A DNA stretch of 64,000 nucleotides from Lithospermum erythrorhizon (lineage: Eukaryota > Streptophyta > Magnoliopsida > Boraginales > Boraginaceae). Made by a program: the position numbers and the translations under genes. Numbering within the stretch: the first letter of the stretch is position 1; every line of letters starts with the position of its first letter. This document shows positions 13,680-25,030 of the stretch, in pieces. The stretch spans positions 1 to 64,000 of the forward strand of contig JADFUC010001025.1 of NCBI GenBank assembly GCA_019722365.1, given 5' to 3'. Under the pieces are notes generated by a model that saw only the letters and a list, made by a program, of their open reading frames with translations, was not told the DNA's origin and did not search any database.

Positions 13680-14870
13680 AGTGTCTGAAGTTTTATAAAA
13701 TCGAAGAGAGAATCATTGGCCCATAATTTCACTGGCGTTTCTTGATGATTTGGTGAGATATGCGCTGGCACAACGGCGTATCTTGCGATATGAGGGGCAC
13801 AGTATGAGGCCGGGCGATTTGAACTGATTTGACTTGATTTGAGTTGGATAGGTGCTATTCACGAGGGGAATTTGGATATGTGTCGTGATCTTGATGGTGA
13901 GATTGGAGTACGGACGTGGATATGGTCTAGAGCAGGGGAGCACCCATGACATATTCAGGTGTGGGTGTATGGAGCTTGATTTTTGGAGTGCTTGGAACGT
14001 CTTGCGTGTATTTCGGAGCGATGAACTGCTTTACTTGCTGGCGTTTGCGGTGTGGGGCTTCAGGTTTAGCATTCTTTGGTGGAACTTTACCTTTTCTTGC
14101 GGGGATTTAAAGGATATGATCAAGTGGGGCGTATTATTTGGATAAAACTACTTTCGAGGTGGAGCTTAATGGAAATTTAGCTTCACTAGAGATTTGATTT
14201 AAAATCTTTAGTAGACTGACAAAACTTATCTTATATGATGCTTGCTTGTTGGTGTAGTCTTGAAGAGGATGGAACTTGATTTAAACGTTAGGCGTCGAGC
14301 TTACAACTTTGCCTCTTATAAAGTGCTTGCGAACTTTGTTCTTTGTAGTAAAAAGCAAAGAGGACAAGATATTTCTATTGGTGGGGATTTGAACAAGCAT
14401 GACATGATTGTTATGAAGTCTGAGAGGCTAGAAGCGTATTATAGAAAATATAATTAAGTAGATTGAAGGAATTATTCACCTCGAGGCTGCCCATACTGTC
14501 TTGGTTGAAATACTTATTGCGTACGTATATGTTTAAAGAAAGAGGTTCGTTACTTACGGGGCGAGGATGGAATTACGAAACTAATGGTCAGCATTGTAAG
14601 CCACGTCATATAATAAGTTCACCAAAGTAATATGGAACAAGGTATCTAGCACAAAATACGTTACTTAAAATATTACACAAGTTTCTTTCTTGCTTTCTAT
14701 TCTTTTTAGTAATTTAAATAAAGCTTATTATCCACAAATCTTGAAACTTTATTATCAGTTCCTAGAGCTAGAGTATAGCTTTGGCACTCAAACCCCATCA
14801 AAATTTTATTCACATCTATTCAATAATCTCAGGCCAGACTGGTTGTACCAGAGTTAATGGTATTACACAC
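13680..14870. other. Unassigned region left of the Tat-type element
   Basis: GC content is higher than in the AT-rich DNA before it, and short open frames occur (for example 13852-14145 and 14242-14457, both plus). No protein motif is recognisable. It may be a decayed transposon or part of the neighbouring element's flank. Confidence 0.3.
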
Positions 14871-14879
14871 ATGTGACGA

Positions 14880-15450
14880 CCAATGTCGAGAAAATTAATA
14901 TTTGCCGATAAAATGGTATGCCATAATTACAATCGTTACTAATGTATAGGGATTTAATGGACTTTTAATGCAGAATTTTATTAAGAATTGAATTTCCTGA
15001 AACTTTTAAATCAATCTACTTTGGATATTATCGCTTTTTTGACGAAGTTTGTTCTTATTCCATTCTGGCTTCTTCCCAAATCTGGCAGTGCTTGGAAAGG
15101 TTTGATTTGTCAAAGTCATGGTCGGGATCTATTTCGGTAGGTCGGGGCGCGAGATGTGACACGTGGGCGTTACTTAAAACCTTGAGGATGAAGTCGGTAT
15201 TTTTGGTTATATGAAGTGCTTAAAGTAAGGAAATGTCTTGGTAGATAGAAATTTGGAATCGTGAAGGAATGTCTTGAGTAGTGAGGTATTTATAGGCGAA
15301 GTCTTATGGGTGTCGTAGAGCGCTCTCTCTCCGTGAAAGATTATCTTGCTTTCCGCGTCTTGTCTCACCTCTAACTGGGCGAGGCGCTTTATAAGGTGTG
15401 GTAAAGTTTACCAAGAAAAGAGTGAGGCAACAATAATATATATATCGTTG
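14880..15450 (-). repeat. 3' LTR of the Tat-type element
   Basis: It matches 24520-25022 in order. Shared landmarks are the GATATT-ATCGCTTT block, GGAAAGGTTTGATTTGTCAA, TCGGTATTTTTGG, AAGTAAGGAAATG, GAGGTATTTATAGG, GCGCTCTCTC and ATAATATATATATCG. The TATTTATAGG motif at about 15285 may be read as a TATA-like element on either strand. The match fades beyond 15450. Confidence 0.65.
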
Positions 15451-17749
15451 CCCTTCGATGAATGGTTGAAATGGAGAATGATCGTTAAGCACTTTGATAA
15501 GCTAGAAACCGTTCCATCGAATAATACATAGATCACGAGAAATGTTAGGAAGTGTTAGGCAGATGCGATTTTGATAAATACGCGGTTTGACGTCGACCGT
15601 TGGAATCGCGATTCATGACGATTGACAATCCTTATGGAATAATAAATGCAATAACATAGATGTCCTTTACCAAGATGGTGACCCGGCCCACATTTTGGAT
15701 TATAATTAAAAGATACGGTTATGACATTATTGTACTTTTCTTTTTATTACATCTACTTAATTTCATATTAACTTTCAACTACTCCTCGTATTTACTTACT
15801 CCCGCGTATTCTCACTTTTAAAGCGTGACTCTCTTGACCAGCACGGCCACCCTTTCCACGGCGATAGTTCCTCTTACCCGTCTAACACCCACTTTTCCTA
15901 CAATATTAATCTTCTCGGATTAAAGCCTTGCTTTAGGGTATGTGGTTATCTCTTGGAAACTTGCTATTTCATGCATTTTATAGTGTCTTTTTATTTTTAT
16001 ACTTCCTCCACAGAGTATAAATTTTCAAGGGTTTAAAGATTATTTGTAAGCTACGGATGGGGTTTCCTTTGCATGAGTATAGATATGTCTCGAGGGTGTT
16101 TGTGTGGGGTTGACAAAGTTATTTTAAGAGAAACATTTCTGTGACACTTTTGTATTAGATCCGAGATCTTGAATGATTTGGGATTTGTTCAATTCAATCC
16201 CCGGGGTTTGTGAATTTGTGGAAGATCGTAAATTGGAGGTTAATTGATGTCTTCGTGCGTATTTTGGTGTGTTTGGGTATCGATTACGGAACATTGAGCA
16301 AAAATGGGTCGAAACTTTTAAAGTAGGATTTAGGGTTGGGACATGAGCGATTCGTATGTTAATAATTTTGAATGTTCTGGGCCACTTTTTCTTTTCCCAA
16401 AAAGCTTCTATATTTTGGTCAAGATTTACGCCCAACACTTTTGATTTGTTGTTTAACTGTTTGTCTTTGTAACGTCACGAGATATGATATGAGTTCAACC
16501 AAAATCCTCTTCCGATCCCACAAAGGCCGGACATCACAGTAATAGATCGAAACCGCACTTTTATAGGCTGGCCAGGGGGTGAGGCGACAGGGCTTTACTC
16601 CCGATCATGACCCGCTTTGCTAGTAGGTATCCTCGCGAATGGCGGATAATATAGCAGGTAAATGATGCTTTCTAGGGGAGGGGATGTACCGCCAGCCCCA
16701 AAGTGTTACTTAGCGACTTTAGCGGTTAAGTAATCGAGGCCCCAGTGACCACACTTCAAATCCTTAGCAGCGCTGACGCCCCTCCTTTGACTTGGGCGGG
16801 TGCGTATGACTTTAGAGCAGCCCAGCTGTTAACACGGTGATCACCAAACTGTTGTTCTACTACTTTAATCGTCAGCGATTCACTACTTAAGATTTCACTT
16901 TTCGTTTGGAAGACTTGAAACGTTTTAGGAATACTTCTCCATTCTCCGTTTGGTTGAGATCGACTTCCCGTGGAAGAGAGACCGGTTTTCGAACCATGAG
17001 TCGTCAAATCTCAGCCAGAAGGTCCCTTTTACGGGGGTGGACCCCGATGTATATAGAGGTAAATGTCTTATGGTTGTAGGTTCATTTCTACCCTTTTTTA
17101 AATGACATATTGTTAGCGATGAAAGCCGTGCCTCGGGGCAAATTCGCCTGGCGGGTGGTTAGAAATAGCTTATCTTCATGGTAGGCAGCAGGATAGTCCC
17201 ACATAAATCCCTCGGTAGGATTGTTTTTAGTTGTCATAATGTCTCCCATTGGAAGAAACACTTCCTTCGGCCAAAAGCGGAATTAAGACATTTTGCGGAC
17301 TTCAGATAGACAAGATCGCGAAGACGGTGGCATTCGAAAATGGTGCCATAAAAGTTGGTATGGGCAGAGGCGGTCCACCCCAAGGCGTAAGTTCCTTTAG
17401 GGGATTCAGCGTCTCGCGTGCAAAGATGTACATGCTTGGATTTAGAGCCCTGACTGGAGACATTTAAGCAAGTGTTTGACAAAGCTAGCTGCATTATAAA
17501 AGATGCTTCTGTGAGAAGAGGAGTCTGTCCGGCGGGTTTGATTCCAATCCGAAGAATACCGTCCTACGCTTTTGTGCCTCCCGTTTTCTTGGGGTATAAC
17601 GTTATACTTGTGAAATTTGTTTTGTTACACTCTTGTTTAATACTTATTTTCGCTTTTGGGATTTTTATTAATCCTTTTAGCATTTAATGCGGATGATGTT
17701 GTTGCTTGATGGTGTGTCGAGCAGGATGTTCCTTACTCGCGATAGGCGA

Positions 17750-19500
17750 GGCGAATCTTGAGCCAACATTCATGAATCCCGAGGTGAGGAAGGTTCTGCC
17801 GGCTCAGTACTCCCGCGAGCGAACACTTCCCGCCTGCTTGCTATTTGCAGCTTCGACTCGGCAAATAGGCTAAGCTTTGAGGAAGAGCGGCCTAAAGGCT
17901 ATCGCCACTCGTAAAAAGCATCTTTATTTCGGCTTTAAGCGGAACCAGGCATGACCATTTCCGAGGACACTTACGACTACACCATCACTCTTAAAATTGC
18001 CCACGGTTCGTGATCATCCGTCAACATGCCGTGCGAAGATGCCTTTCCGCCGGGATGTTAAGCGAATACGGAGGCGGATTCGTGGCAGTCGAACTTGGAG
18101 CTCTTCGGCCAATTTCTTGAACACGCCATTCGCTCACGCCGGGCGGGTTGAAGGTCGCCTTGAGATCTGACCACTACAGAGAAATATAGCGCCTTCGAGG
18201 AAACTGGTAGTTGATTTTTAGGCGAGTGGCAAAGATTTTTATGAAGGTCATGACTGTGGAGGTTCAGCTTCCAGCTCGTACACGATAAAGGTACTTCTTT
18301 CCCTCTTTTATTTATTTTTTATTTTTTATTTTTTTTTAAGAATCAATTTAGCTTTTCCCTTAACTGCAAATGTGAGGCTGCAGAGCGTGAGTCGTTCTTT
18401 TTGTACTTGATCGGATGCCATGATATGCGCTAGGCTGAGCTTTGGCGTGAAGGCGAACTGTCCCCAGAAGGTTGAGGATCTTAGGGGAAAATGAAAGCGA
18501 AGACCTCTTTGGTAGTGGCTCGAAAGAAGGAAGAGGCTTGAAACGATGTATACAAAGTGAGACTCACTGCTACATTCTGGCTCGTTATTGAGCCCAGAGA
18601 ATGTGGAAATTTACTTGGCCAGCAGAAGAATGCCGAGATGATGACTTCTCGAGAGAGAGGGCGGATGGGCGGCCACGGAGCTGAGGAGGTAAATGGCGGT
18701 TCACGGGCCCGAGGAATTAGAGGCCGTCCACGTACCGGTTCGAGACTTTAGGAGGGAAGAGGCTGGCAGGGCTGTGACTTCTTGCTGTCTTGGTTCGCCC
18801 CGGACCTATTAGGAGGTGAATCCCGTGATCGTGGATAATTATCACGGAATTCATCCAGTTATGACGAGGAATGGTTCGCTTATTTGCGGCACAGGCGCCC
18901 TTTGCTCCACGAGGTGAGGGTGAAGAAGAGCCTTTCAGCGTGATGCCCGGCTTGATTTTCTTTAATTTAGATTATTTATGCAGCCAACTTTATTATGATA
19001 ATGATATGCTATGTTTTAACTTATCTTGTTCACTTTCATGAACTTGATTTACGTACTATTTCATGAATTTCAATTTAAAACTATTACTTCAATTTCAATT
19101 TAGTACAATAAACTTTGCTTTCTTGAAGTTTGCCCATTGCTCTGTGACGCCCTAGTAAGCGGTTTGTGACTCACAGCAGTATCTTTGTCCCGTATGCGAT
19201 GCTGAGTGCTTCGTAGAACCCGTGCATTCGAGGCTTGATATTATATACGGCCGCCTAGTAAAAGTGGCTTAAGCGGTTTACCGGTTCGCGGTGGATACAT
19301 AAGAGCTTTTCCGCATTGGTATCGCTTTTTATTAGCGATTAGTTGGGAGCTTTCTTATTTAGGGCAAACAGTGACGATTCGTCTTTTTAGTGCAGAATTA
19401 TACTTTAGTTAGCATGCGGTAATAAAAGCGTAGCGTTTCAGTATAATTTTAACATATAACATAAAAGAATAGAACCGCTTTTTATTAATTCAAAACCACG
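17750..19500. other. Non-coding part of the Tat-type element or a further insertion
   Basis: GC-richer DNA with a T-rich run at 18300-18345 and an AT-rich block at 18960-19130. It lies between the integrase traces and the left LTR. No gene is supported here. Confidence 0.3.
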
Positions 19501-21000
19501 GAAAGTTCTCAATTTAAGTGTGGTTCTGAATCCTGCAAAGATTATTCTGGCATGTATCGATATAACTTTGAGGCGTGCGGAGTTAAAGGAAGCTGCTTGC
19601 CATCTAAATCTTCGAGTTCATAGTACTAGGTCCACATGATACACTTTTTTAGGTTGGCTCAGCAGGGCTCGACTTGTTTGCTCTTTAGGTTGACTCGCTT
19701 GAACACCAACTTGATACGAGTCTCACGAATAGGGTGTCGGTTTTAACTCTTCGGTTATAGGCTCGAGCCATTAATTGTTTGATCTTATAAAGGCTAAATC
19801 TACGACTAAATACGCAAGTTGAGACATTCTTTCAACCCATTTGTGGTGCTACGACTTCGTCGAACCCCGATCTGCCTCCCAGGAGTGGGCAAGCAGGCCT
19901 ACTGTGGCGAGAGCGCCTCCCAATAAAGTAGGCCGAGAATTTGAGAACAGGGGAGGCCTCTCCCGGTTTCTGGTTCGGCGTAGAACGTGAATTACCGTAA
20001 GTCGGTTGTATTCTTCGATCCAGGCTCACTCTCACTTTACCGCTTTGTAATATGTTCTTTTAATGAGTTTGAATATAATTGTGTTCACTTGACCTCCAAC
20101 TTTTGCCCGTTACTTGCGAGGGTAATAAATGGAAGCAATCGTGTTACATCGAGCTTTGTCACAATCCACCAGCTTGTCCTCGGGTGGGTCGTTATCGAAT
20201 ACGAGAGGAATCACAGGAATGCAACCCAGAGTAAGTATATTTTCCTGGAAGCACTGCTTATTCCTCCTAGTTTTCTTAAGTGCGGCCTCCGCCAATTTAG
20301 TAGTCAGCTTCTTCTGATATTTTCTTCTTAGGACGCAGGTAATTTTTCATAATCAATTCCCATAGCGAAGGGAATGAGACTACTTGGGGTAGGCTGATTG
20401 GGCATTTGGGAAGCGTTCCCAAATCCCATTTGTGATATCAGCAACCTTATCGTGGTAACGTCTTTTAACTTGATGTGGGCTTGATAATACCCACCTTTCG
20501 TGTGGTTTTGATTCTTTAACGGCGAATTCTTTCCGATATGGCTCCAGCGCCATCCGCATGTACTTCGGCCCGACGGGGAATATCCTCGATTAAACGTACT
20601 GCGTTAATAATAGCCCGTCGAAGATTTTCGCATACAACTTCGCTAAGTACGGTGATACTTGAACTTTCAGAACGGATCTTTTTGGATTCAGCGTTGTCGT
20701 CGGTGGTTACCTGCAAAGTCTGAAGATTATAGGCACATGTCAGCGTCTTTGGAGCACGTTATCCCCTCTGTACCACTTTCTTGATAGCGGGTTGATCGCG
20801 AGACCTCGACATATCGCCTGAGGTAGCTACGTTGTAATAAGTGGTGGCGAGCTTTGGATAGATGGTCACTTGCCAATTCTTGGATTAGGAATATGTTCAA
20901 ATAAAATTCTTTTGAATTCTTGGGATATGCATGCGACTTTGGAGTGATATTTCCTCGGTGCTTCGTTCTTCGCTGACTCCCTTAGGCGTCCACTTTAACG
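19500..21000 (-). pseudogene. Tat-type integrase remnant
   Basis: In minus orientation a stretch at about 20580-20640 reads CENLRRAIINAVRLIED, which resembles the integrase segment after the NGQVE motif. Downstream (about 20370-20400) a SLIPFAMG block resembles the TPFSLxYGTEAVIP segment. A Lys/Arg-rich helical stretch (about 20240-20300) fits the later RLAEYQ region. Frames are broken and the catalytic DDE triad cannot be read, so this rests on order and partial similarity only. Confidence 0.45.
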
Positions 21001-21399
21001 GTAACTCTTTTATTCAGTAGATCGACGATCTCGTAGAGAATCGTTTACTTTCATGCCGGCCGTTATTTGTGGCGGGAAAAGCTAAGCCATGGCATATTCC
21101 ATGGTTTCTTCTTGTTATCCAGTAATCAACACTCTATGCCTCTGGCGGTCATTCTGAGCCCCGTACGAATAAGGTCCACTCGAGGTTAGCTTGAGTCGGC
21201 TGCTCGCGTCGAGTCCTTGAATGATTCTAACGGGGAGTTCGGAGCGTCACGCTCGGTTATGAAATCCGCCCGATGCTTGGGCGGATGCTGGTGCAGGTAC
21301 ATACGATATTTCAAGCTTCGGCTTGAATTTAATGGCGCGAGGTTACCGACCATCCCGGATAAAGGCGGGGCTGGTTAGAACTTCGCTTTAAAGGATTGG

Positions 21400-21700
21400 T
21401 TGAATTCTTACTTGACCAAGATTGGGACTTGAAGTAAGCTTCGACTTCTGGCGAGAGACTATCAGCGAGCCGCCTTGTCGATTATGGGGTATCTTTCTTG
21501 GCGTCTCTGAGGACATGAGCTGACGTAATATATGAGTATCTGAACCGGTCCTTTCTGCTTGCAATATTTCTTGACATGAGAGAGATGGCCAAATATAGTT
21601 GCAATTTGTTCCTGGCTCGGGTCGCGATATGATTGGGGAGAACCCGAAATACCTTTGCAGCCCCATTCAAGCGCTCTCTTTGCGATCCACCGTCCCATGT
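21400..21700 (-). pseudogene. Tat-type RNase H remnant
   Basis: Minus-strand frames between 21468 and 21560 give PVQILIYYVSS followed by QERYPIIDKAAR. These fit the PVYYVSHxLRxAExRYPxIDKAA block between the reverse transcriptase and the RNase H of Ty3/gypsy elements. The order relative to the RT trace at higher coordinates is correct for a minus-strand element. Confidence 0.6.
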
Positions 21701-22400
21701 GAATTTCTCGTTTGACATACGCTTAGTTTCGGAATTAGGGTAAATTTCTTCTGTGACTTGGATAAGCGATTTAAAACCGCCCGAGACGTTCGGTCAATTT
21801 ACGCACCTCGCTGCTTCTTAGGCGGTTCGTTTCAGTGCCTCGATTTTATCGAGTTAGGCTGATTCTGGGCGATCATATATCCCCGAGAGAATTTCACGAG
21901 ACCGCTCCAAAGAGCATTTACCGAGGTTCTGCTTTAGTCTATGACTGAGTTGGTTGGTTTCCCTAGATTGATAAGTGTTAAATTTCTCGCTTTGCTCTTG
22001 TTGACATGTAAATCCCACGTATATTTCGTCGATGCGCTGCGATGATTTTCGTTTACCATCCATTTGGTAAAGTTGCCCTACGTTTTTTAATCCGAGATGG
22101 CATAACCCAGCCGTGGTACCAAGCCCGTATTCGGTAATAAAAGCGTTTCTCTTAAATGCTTAGGTGCCCGTCAGGATCACGATGGTACCATGACGTCCGT
22201 GATCAGACTTCGTATTCAGGTCAACTGAGCGTCCCAGACACAATGGATATAAATCCTTTAGCCGCAACTTTTTATTTAGGTTGGGCATCGAACATTTTCC
22301 GTTTACCCATTAGGTTTGCCCGAGCCAACCAACCAGCATTGGCCACCGCGTAGAATTTTAAGCTCCCGCTATAGCTCGCCCAGCTTTTAGTAAAGCTACG
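21700..22400 (-). pseudogene. Tat-type reverse transcriptase remnant
   Basis: Reading the minus strand across frames, KTAF-ITEYG lies at about 22124-22150 and YGWVMPSRIKKRRAT at about 22071-22117. This matches the conserved KTAFITEYGxYxYxVMPFGLKNAGATYQ stretch. A NEPPKKQ...LNRLSKSQ block at about 21770-21850 fits the connection (thumb) region that mentions TGRxAxLNRFxSKS. Frameshifts are frequent and the YVDD box is only hinted at (IYVGF at about 22010). Confidence 0.6.
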
Positions 22401-24519
22401 CCCATCACGATGGCGATGTTCTTTTCATCATTAAAAGCGAGTCTTTTCTTTTTTTGTTTCGTTGGGGTACGAGTTTAGGTGATGTACGAACATGAAGAAG
22501 AGCGACCACTTTGAATTACATTCGGCGTATCACCGGAGGTCCTTGTGAGCTTAACGTCTTGAACTCAGCATTAAAGCGTCAATTTGTTTTGATGTCCTGA
22601 TCGCTTAGAGCCAATTAGGAAGGTCCTTCGGCATTCCTTCCGTAAAAGGATAAATCAGCTACCTCTCGCAAATGCTGACGTATTAGGTTTCCTGCCTGGC
22701 TCCACTTTCCTTGGGGCGAGTTATCATCTTACTTTAGCGCCGGCCTTAAATGAGTTTATACCAGTAGCATTTTTCGAACATTTTTCTTTACGGTCCGTTG
22801 GGCACTTTGTTTAGCGGAGGCCGCGAAGTACGTGGCATCTTTTTGGCCTTCTTTTTGGTCACCACTCGTCTACTCGCATGCCCCGAGGTCGGGAAGCTTC
22901 ATCTTGAGATAGGCGGGTGGCTTATGGCCACCAAAGTTGTTAAGATCGGGCGACTATGAGACGCATGATTGGTCCTCAGTGTCGCAATCGTAAGTATGCT
23001 CACGATCATTGAGTAAGCCGCGATCTAAGCCTTTGTGAAATCTAAAGGTACCTTGTCCATCGCGTTTATAAGTGACACAATGAATCAGATTAGCGTGTGG
23101 ACGGTGGTTGGATGATCTTACCGGGGAGTTGTAGTTTTGTCGGAGTGAGATATACAAAATATCACGAACTCCTACTATCTACACAAGCATCCCATTCTAC
23201 CGTAGAGGCTGCAATTATTGGGCTATGACCCATTTTGAATTCGTCGTCATGGTAGCTAAATTCCTACTGACTCTCGTCCGAAAACTTTGATGGGGAACAT
23301 TTATTGATAGAGGGACTTGGTTGATTGAATATATATAAATAACTTGCATAACTCTTACAGAGTTGCGACGTGAGTCCCTAAACTACATGTTGCTCGATGG
23401 TATCAATCAGATCCGTGAGCTGGGCAATTCGCGGAGTTCGAGCTTCTTGTGGCGGCGGTGGGCTCATAGCGGTTTTGGCCGTTGGTGTCAGTGAGTACCA
23501 CTTGTGATGAACCCCACCAGTATCCTCTTTTATCGAGTTTTTCTGTTTGACATCAATCTCTACATTCATTTTATTATTAAATGGCCATGCTCGGTGATAT
23601 TAATAGTAAGCAGCGTTCTGTCCTCTACTGGTGCGTTTCGCATCGCGGCAGGGAGTAGACTTTTATCTTATCTCGGCGTAGACCTCATTGTGGGAAACCA
23701 GGTGGGGTGGGAAAACCTTACAGCGTTGGGGAGCTTTTAGTGCATTGTACTAGGCCTTTTTATTCGTCGGTTCAAAATTTCTCCTTTTCATTGTGCCCCC
23801 TGTCCCAAGCCTGATCGGTCCCGGACAGTGTTTTCTTAGCGGCTTCGGCGCCACTTTTTTTTCTTCAGCCGAGTCCACGAGGTCTTTTGGTTTGGACCAC
23901 TTGTTTTTAATTTTCGGGCTTCGACATATTGGCGAACCAGCATTGTGAGTTCATCCTTTGATAACGGCGTTTTGAGACAGCCGCCTTGAGTTTTCCGTAA
24001 GCTAGGCATTGGTAGGCACTATATGCCACCTTATTATCGACCTCGGGGAATAGTGAGCAAAATATCGTTGTAGTCTTTGTGATAGGCTCTTGAGGTTTCG
24101 ACAGGCCACTCGGATGTCCCTTGGCAGCTCTTTCATCTTGGTGCTTTTGTCTAGCGGATACAAATTTCCTTTATAAAAGCGTCCCATGGTTTATTGGTAT
24201 GAATCGATGGAGTTGAGGGGCGAGGCCATGTACGATCTAAAGAGCGATCGGACAAGCGTTGGAAATGCCTTTGTATAAACTCTCGAGATTATTAGTTGTA
24301 ATTTTCATCTTTTCCAAAATCCCCACTGCCGAGTCTTTGCTCGGATAGATTAGAAGCCCCGAATTGAGCTGGGTAGAATTGTGGTAGGCTGAAACCTTGG
24401 AGAAATATGGGACCCCGCGTCAGCGGTCGGTGAAACTTGAAATTTTTGTTTGCGTTAACTTCCTTTGGGTAATAGTTGGCATGAATGCTTTCACCGTCTC
24501 CTTCATACGCGACTCTTGT

Positions 24520-25022
24520 ATGATTACCGAGGATCGATGGACTTTCTATTCTGAGGACTTTTAATAAGAGCGCGGACTCTACACAACTTTAAATCGATAC
24601 AGTGGATATTGTCGCTTTGAGCGAAGTTTGTTGTTTCTTCTACCTTAACTTTGTCTAGTGGGTGCGGAAAGGTTCGATTTGTCAAGTCCAGCGGTACAGG
24701 GGATCTCTTCCGGTAGTCGGACCTAAAAGGTAATGACAGCGTGGAGGCGATCCTGAAACACTCAAGCGATCCAGTCGGTATTTTTGGATTTATATGAAGG
24801 TACCGAAAGTAAGGAAATGTACTAGCCAATAGGAATTTGGAATTAAGGAAGGAATGTACTAGTGATGAGGTATTTATAGGTAAGAATGCTTATGGGTGTC
24901 ATGATGCGCTCTCTCCGTAGATTATCGCCGCTTGCTCCGTCTTGTGCTCGCCACACTCATGAGGCACTTATCCGTGTGGGCTAAGATTTAAAGTGGCCAA
25001 AACGATAATATATATATCGGTA
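24520..25022 (-). repeat. 5' LTR of the Tat-type element
   Basis: Partner of 14880-15450 (see that entry for shared blocks). As the element reads on the minus strand, this right-hand copy is the 5' LTR. The similarity ends at about 25022, just after ATAATATATATATCG. Confidence 0.65.
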
Positions 25023-25030
25023 TGTTTAAA

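Larger units (their letters stand above)
9371..13680. other. AT-rich intergenic DNA
   Basis: About 4.3 kb of very AT-rich sequence with no supportable gene. It holds the small repeats listed separately (11461-11578, 12146-12242, 13386-13500) and a purine-rich tract (12880-12970). Confidence 0.5.
14880..25030 (-). mobile_element. Ty3/gypsy retrotransposon of Tat type, decayed, minus strand
   Basis: Two directly repeated LTR-like blocks, about 14880-15450 and 24520-25022, flank a body of about 9 kb. Minus-strand translation across frames gives, from right to left, reverse transcriptase, RNase H and integrase traces, in the order of Ty3/gypsy. The wording of the motifs (KTAFITEYG, a VMPFGLKNAGATYQ-like block, RYPIIDKAA) is typical of the Tat branch. 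About 4 kb lie between the integrase traces and the left LTR, which fits the long 3' region of Tat elements or a further insertion. LTR ends and target duplication could not be fixed. Confidence 0.65.

Noticed and set aside
16124..16438. 104-codon minus-strand frame
   Set aside because: No motif; it is inside the non-coding part of the Tat-type element and in line with chance frames in this GC range.
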